A DNA stretch of 16,608 bases from Sediminispirochaeta sp. (GTDB lineage: Bacteria > Spirochaetota > Spirochaetia > DSM-16054 > Sediminispirochaetaceae), in the NCBI GenBank assembly GCA_011046055.1, contig DSBN01000260.1, forward strand, positions 1 to 16,608, given 5' to 3'. How positions within the stretch are numbered: position 1 is the stretch's first letter; every line of letters starts with the position of its first letter. The notes below the pieces were generated by a model, which did not search any database, was not told the DNA's origin, and saw nothing but the letters and a program-made list of their open reading frames with translations. Positions 15,835 through 16,608 of the stretch are shown here, one piece after another. Made by a program: the position numbers and the translations under genes.

Positions 15835-16608
15835 TTAGCCGGAAGCAAATCCAAGAGCGTACTTTACCAATTTCGCACGCCCGTATTTCGTCTGCCTGAA
15901 AAGTTCATCGCTCGGTTCATCGCCCATCATACCTTGAATATGAGCTTTGCCGGTGAGAATCATCAGCTGATTGATTCTTTGGATAGGAAAGTCCAACCAA
16001 CCGATCCCCACCCCGAGTCGAATATCGGAGAGCAGCTTGAAAGACTCCTTTTCTCCCAGTAGACGACAGTGGGCTAATGTTCCCCAAGCACGGTAGACGA
16101 TGTCCTCGAGCTCCAGTCGTCGATGCCTTTTCATCTCTTCTCTTGCTCTCCTCTCATAATCTACTAACTGGGAGCTCATATGTGCAAGTCTTTCCAGGAG
16201 TTCTTTTTCACTTTCTCCGATCGCCACGGGGTTGTAGAGCTCGTAGAGCGCCCCCAGAGACCGATCCTCGTCCCCGGTGAGCCCTTTTATCTCGTAACCG
16301 GCTTCCATCACCTTTTTCACCGCCCGATCTATAAGCGACGAGTATTCTAATGCTGGAAGGTGCAGCAGTGCCGAAGCCCGCAGTCCGGTACCGCAGTTTA
16401 ATATATCACTGGTCAGATAACCTTTGTCCAAGGAGACGGCAAAGTCGAGTTGGGACTCCAGATCCACCTCGATTCCGCTGACCCTGCGGTAGGCCTCCTC
16501 CAAATTCAAGCCGCCGGCGAATCCGGCGATTTTCAGGTGCTCTCCCTCATTCACTACCGCCGCAAGGGTATTCTCGCTATCGCGAATGAACAAGCGTTCC
16601 TTCTGGAG
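15835..16608 (-). CDS. mcsB: McsB-like guanido kinase homologue, 5' end cut by window edge; probable pseudokinase
   Basis: The 257 residues seen match the C-terminal two thirds of McsB, the protein-arginine kinase that marks proteins for ClpCP (family length about 350). The frame stays open to the right edge, so the start lies outside; a TTG at 16593 is internal. Clear family stretches are VVNEGEHLKI, GYLTSDILNCGTGLRAS, LLHLPALEYS, LGALYELYNPVAIGESEKEL and LLSDIRLGVGIGWLD. Key positions differ. The second Glu of NEEDH is Gly. The essential Cys of TSCPTN is Asp, with a Cys four residues later. The Glu of GEGSEALG aligns with Arg in GDEDRSLG. The C-terminal RDxxRA phosphoarginine motif reads TKYGRA. 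The GTGLRAS and SDIRLG arginines that contact nucleotide are kept. The family assignment is secure; activity is doubtful. It probably shares a transcript with clpC. Confidence 0.85.
   Translation of the reverse strand, partial: LQKERLFIRDSENTLAAVVNEGEHLKIAGFAGGLNLEEAYRRVSGIEVDLESQLDFAVSLDKGYLTSDILNCGTGLRASALLHLPALEYSSLIDRAVKKVMEAGYEIKGLTGDEDRSLGALYELYNPVAIGESEKELLERLAHMSSQLVDYERRAREEMKRHRRLELEDIVYRAWGTLAHCRLLGEKESFKLLSDIRLGVGIGWLDFPIQRINQLMILTGKAHIQGMMGDEPSDELFRQTKYGRAKLVKYALGFASG

Noticed and set aside
16593..16593. TTG start for the McsB-like gene inside the window
   Set aside because: Upstream codons stay open to the edge (LQKER) and McsB homologues have about 100 more N-terminal residues, so the gene is truncated by the window rather than starting here.

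Overview
The window (about half G+C) most likely comes from a spirochaete-type bacterium. The case rests on gene content: two tandem Maf/DUF115 (MptE-like) proteins of the flagellin-modification kind, a McsB-type guanido kinase homologue next to clpC, a GldA/GldF/GldG-like ABC set and a lone MEMO-family protein. This is inference; no rRNA or other phylogenetic marker is present.

Positions 1-6978 (+ strand) form a tightly packed four-gene unit behind one promoter region (about 82-115). It encodes a very acidic, largely disordered 852-residue protein with a short coiled coil and a conserved-looking C-terminal helical end; a protein of unknown function whose reading frame is broken exactly at a run of ten A; and two Maf/DUF115 proteins. 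The last two junctions are ATGA stop/start overlaps, so translation of the Maf genes is probably coupled to passage through the broken gene. The likely theme is modification of flagellin or another surface protein, with a possible slippage or phase-variation control.

Positions 6957-9006 hold a divergent pair. On the minus strand is a MEMO1-family protein whose 3' end overlaps the second Maf gene. On the plus strand is a two-pass membrane protein with a degenerate GGDEF-like C-terminal domain. Both have -10-like hexamers so close to an ATG that leaderless transcripts are possible.

Positions 9025-13223 (minus) are a compact cluster in transcription order: ribonuclease Z, an ABC ATPase, an ABC-2 type permease and a GldG-like auxiliary membrane protein. 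Gaps are 14 bp or less and one pair overlaps by 8 bp.

Positions 13327-16608 (minus) carry a McsB-like protein, cut by the right edge, followed after 12 bp by a full-length ClpC unfoldase. ClpC keeps the N-terminal glutamates that bind phosphoarginine in Bacillus, the ATPase motifs and the ClpP-docking loop. The McsB-like protein has replaced the three main catalytic residues visible in this window and has lost most of the allosteric phosphoarginine motif, so it looks like a pseudokinase or a rewired enzyme. A hairpin lies between clpC and rnz.

No tRNA, rRNA, insertion sequence, CRISPR array or prophage gene was seen. There is no gene-free stretch over 300 bases.
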